From Nitrosomonas sp. (GTDB lineage Bacteria > Pseudomonadota > Gammaproteobacteria > Burkholderiales > Nitrosomonadaceae): a DNA stretch of 5,625 bases. The notes beneath the pieces are model-generated. The model did not search any database and had not been told where the DNA came from. It saw only the letters and a program-made list of their open reading frames with translations. The position numbers and the translations under genes are program-made. The first letter of the stretch is position 1. Each line of letters starts with the position of its first letter. Positions 5,373 through 5,625 of the stretch are shown here, in pieces. The stretch lies in assembly GCA_003514765.1 (NCBI GenBank), contig DOOY01000185.1, forward strand, positions 1-5,625. Reading direction: 5' to 3'.

Positions 5373-5399
5373 AATGAAACATTAGGAGTGCATTCATGA
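5373..5399 (+). repeat. Second copy of the direct repeat: functional ribosome-binding site of the response regulator
   Basis: This copy contains AGGAG (5384-5388), 7 bases before the ATG at 5396, and so fixes the start of the response regulator. See the first copy at 5264-5291. Confidence 0.8.
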
Positions 5400-5625
5400 A
5401 TATTCTTATTGTAGAAGACATTCAGGATATTGCTGCCAGCATTTATGACTATTTGGAAACATCCGGGTATACCATTGATGCGGCAAGCGATGGAATAACG
5501 GGTTTACATTTGGCAGCTACGAAGGATTATGACGTTATTATTCTGGACTTGGGTTTGCCTGGTATTGATGGCGTCGACCTATGCCGCAGGCTTCGTCAAG
5601 ATGCACAGCGGACGGTACCGATTCT
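5396..5625 (+). CDS. OmpR/PhoB-family response regulator, N-terminal part
   Basis: The first 76 codons of a two-component response regulator, cut by the window end. It shows the receiver-domain hallmarks: MNILIVED with the acidic pair E7/D8 for magnesium, the phospho-acceptor D51 in VIILDLGLPGIDG (47-59), and the following helix DLCRRLRQDA. The LDLGLPGIDG form is typical of the OmpR/PhoB subfamily, members of which add a C-terminal winged-helix domain; that domain is not visible here. A sensor kinase gene would be expected nearby but is not in the window. The gene is preceded by a strong Shine-Dalgarno, a decayed duplicate of its own 5' end, and a weak copy of the porin/sbtA promoter pattern, so control of all three genes by this protein is possible. 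The signal it answers to is unknown. Confidence 0.85.
   Translation, partial: MNILIVEDIQDIAASIYDYLETSGYTIDAASDGITGLHLAATKDYDVIILDLGLPGIDGVDLCRRLRQDAQRTVPI

Overview
The window looks like a moderately AT-rich proteobacterial chromosome. An outer-membrane TonB receptor and an outer-membrane porin show a Gram-negative cell. An SbtA-type bicarbonate transporter suggests an autotroph or a carbon-limited organism. An ammonia-oxidising betaproteobacterium such as Nitrosomonas would fit, but that is a guess from gene content, not something the sequence proves.

Left part (1-1310, minus strand): a zinc-homeostasis module. A Fur-family regulator, best read as Zur, lies upstream of a TonB-dependent receptor of ZnuD type whose 5' end only is in the window. 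Each gene has its own copy of a GCAACA-C-TGTTGC type palindrome. In both cases the palindrome lies directly against a -10 element, with 33 bp between it and the start codon. This is the pattern of a repressor acting on its own gene and on its target.

Middle part (1311-4990, plus strand): a 498-residue alginate-export-family outer-membrane porin, then a 673-bp non-coding gap dense in inverted repeats, then a 374-residue SbtA-family inner-membrane transporter. The two genes have nearly superimposable promoters: four TTAACA-like half-sites at an exact 11-bp period, followed at a fixed distance by a TAGNCT -10 element and a roughly 170-nt leader. The leaders share several short blocks at matching positions. 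The porin and transporter therefore look like one regulon, though not one operon.

Right part (4950-5625): two hairpin structures after sbtA, the second a 94-nt, three-way-junction-like element ending in a T run. The start of a plus-strand OmpR/PhoB-family response regulator follows and is cut by the window edge. Its upstream region holds a weaker match to the same 11-bp promoter pattern. It also holds a degenerate duplicate of the regulator's own ribosome-binding site and first codons. An 11-bp half-site period is typical of OmpR/PhoB-family binding, so this regulator is a reasonable but unproven candidate for control of the porin, sbtA and itself.
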